A stretch of 5,713 bases of DNA from JBBDWZ01 sp050732575. Lineage in GTDB: Bacteria > Gemmatimonadota > Gemmatimonadetes > Longimicrobiales > RSA9. Each line of letters starts with the position of its first letter. Position 1 is the first letter of the stretch. The stretch spans positions 1-5,713 of the forward strand of contig JBOHRF010000345.1 in NCBI GenBank assembly GCA_050732575.1, in the 5' to 3' direction. The translations under genes were made by a program, and so were the position numbers. Shown piece after piece: positions 5,011 to 5,713 of this stretch. The notes beneath the pieces are model-generated. The model was not told where the DNA came from. It saw nothing but the letters and a program-made list of their open reading frames with translations, and made no database searches.

Positions 5011-5713
5011 TCAAGTGACCGGTTTGGTAGCGCGTACGAACGCGCTCATGACTTTGCCGTCGATTTCCGCAATCAGGTCGGGCTGATCCAGACCGGCGGT
5101 CGACAAAAATGCGGCCGCATCGGCGGCTCGATATACGCGCGTGGGCTCGAGATCGATATCCTCGAAACCGGCGTCCGCCAGCAACGACCGGTACTCGTCC
5201 TCTTCCAGCGCGCCCGCAACACAACCCACCCACAACTCCATGCTGCGCCGCAATGCAGCGGGCGCGGCACCACGGACGATGACATCGCTCACCGCGAAGC
5301 GGCCGCCCGGCCTGAGCACACGATACGCCTCCTGCAGCACGCGCCGCTTGTCGGCGGAAAGATTGATGACGCAGTTGGAGATGATGACATCGACGCTGTT
5401 GTCGGGCAGTGGGATGTTCTCGATCTCACCTTTCAGGAACTCGACGTTTGCGACGTCGGCTGCCTTCTGGTTTTCGCGTGCCAGCTCGAGCATCGCATCC
5501 GTCATGTCCAGACCGTAGGCCTTCCCGGTTGGCCCCACGCGCCGGGCGGAGAGCAGCACATCAATGCCACCACCAGAGCCCAGGTCCAACACGACCTCGC
5601 CATGCTTCAGCTCGGCCAGTGCGGTGGGATTGCCGCAGCCCAACGATGCCAGCACGGCGTGCACGGGCAAGCCGGCCGTCTCCGCGGCGTCATACAGGTT
5701 GGACGTGATGGGG
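5011..5713 (-). CDS. arsM: Arsenite S-adenosylmethionine methyltransferase, 5' end beyond right edge
   Basis: The frame is open from the right edge to a TGA at 5011-5013, giving 233 visible residues. It begins PITSNLYDAAETAG, which matches the usual ArsM region before the catalytic domain, so perhaps 30-50 N-terminal residues are missing; the TTG at 5670 is not the real start. It is a cytosolic class I methyltransferase that adds methyl groups from SAM to trivalent arsenic, giving mono-, di- and trimethyl arsenicals. Visible evidence (numbering the first visible residue as 1): SAM motif DLGSGGGID (43-51), acidic ribose-binding position in GLDMT (Asp69), EIENIPLPDNSVDVIISN (97-114), and the three cysteines expected to bind arsenic, in SLGCGNP (26), SNCVINL (114) and VGCVAGAL (164). 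All three are intact, so an active enzyme is likely. Any arsR or transporter partners would lie off-window; the gene is separated from the phosphoesterase by 241 bp. Confidence 0.95.
   Translation of the reverse strand, partial: PITSNLYDAAETAGLPVHAVLASLGCGNPTALAELKHGEVVLDLGSGGGIDVLLSARRVGPTGKAYGLDMTDAMLELARENQKAADVANVEFLKGEIENIPLPDNSVDVIISNCVINLSADKRRVLQEAYRVLRPGGRFAVSDVIVRGAAPAALRRSMELWVGCVAGALEEDEYRSLLADAGFEDIDLEPTRVYRAADAAAFLSTAGLDQPDLIAEIDGKVMSAFVRATKPVT

Noticed and set aside
4877..5086. 69-residue plus-strand frame in the arsM-phosphoesterase gap
   Set aside because: It overlaps the end of arsM antisense, has no ribosome-binding site or recognisable domain, and its start is within the 13-mer repeat region.

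Overview
This is a GC-rich bacterial window with five clearly recognisable protein-coding genes plus one small lineage-specific lipoprotein gene. I see no rRNA, tRNA, CRISPR array or insertion sequence. Exported lipoproteins, a PorV/PorQ-type outer-membrane protein, Lys/Pro/Asp-Thr-Thr-rich linkers and a bacterial ArsM together suggest a diderm from the Gemmatimonadota or a related FCB-type phylum. That placement is inference from protein style, not from a marker gene.

Layout. Positions 1-364 (minus) hold the start of a DUF1003 membrane protein that runs off the left edge. It is divergent from a large lipoprotein alpha/beta hydrolase (473-2422, plus). The 108-bp gap between them carries a perfect 17-bp palindrome and weak promoter-like boxes on both strands. 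The hydrolase gene ends inside a heptanucleotide tandem array (consensus GCGTGAC, about 2403-2478), which supplies its stop codon and its last few codons. A small lipoprotein of unknown function follows (2535-2960, plus). It converges on a minus-strand pair: a calcineurin-like metallophosphoesterase (4769-3978) and, 15 bp further on, a PorV/PorQ-like outer-membrane protein (3962-3009). Upstream of that pair is a 241-bp spacer with a duplicated 13-mer at about 61-62-nt periodicity and a stem-loop just past the end of arsM. The arsenite methyltransferase gene arsM (minus, 5011-5713) runs off the right edge, so its N-terminus is missing.

How the genes relate. The phosphoesterase and PorV-like genes are probably co-transcribed. 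The hydrolase and the small lipoprotein lie in the same orientation, but the repeat array separates them and they need not share a transcript. ArsM gives one clear phenotype, methylation of arsenite; any companion ars genes would lie beyond the right edge. No complete undescribed multi-gene system is visible. The parts most worth a second look are the non-coding ones: the heptamer array at a stop codon, the palindrome in the divergent promoter region, and the periodic leader of the phosphoesterase gene with its two short MLMT-starting reading frames.
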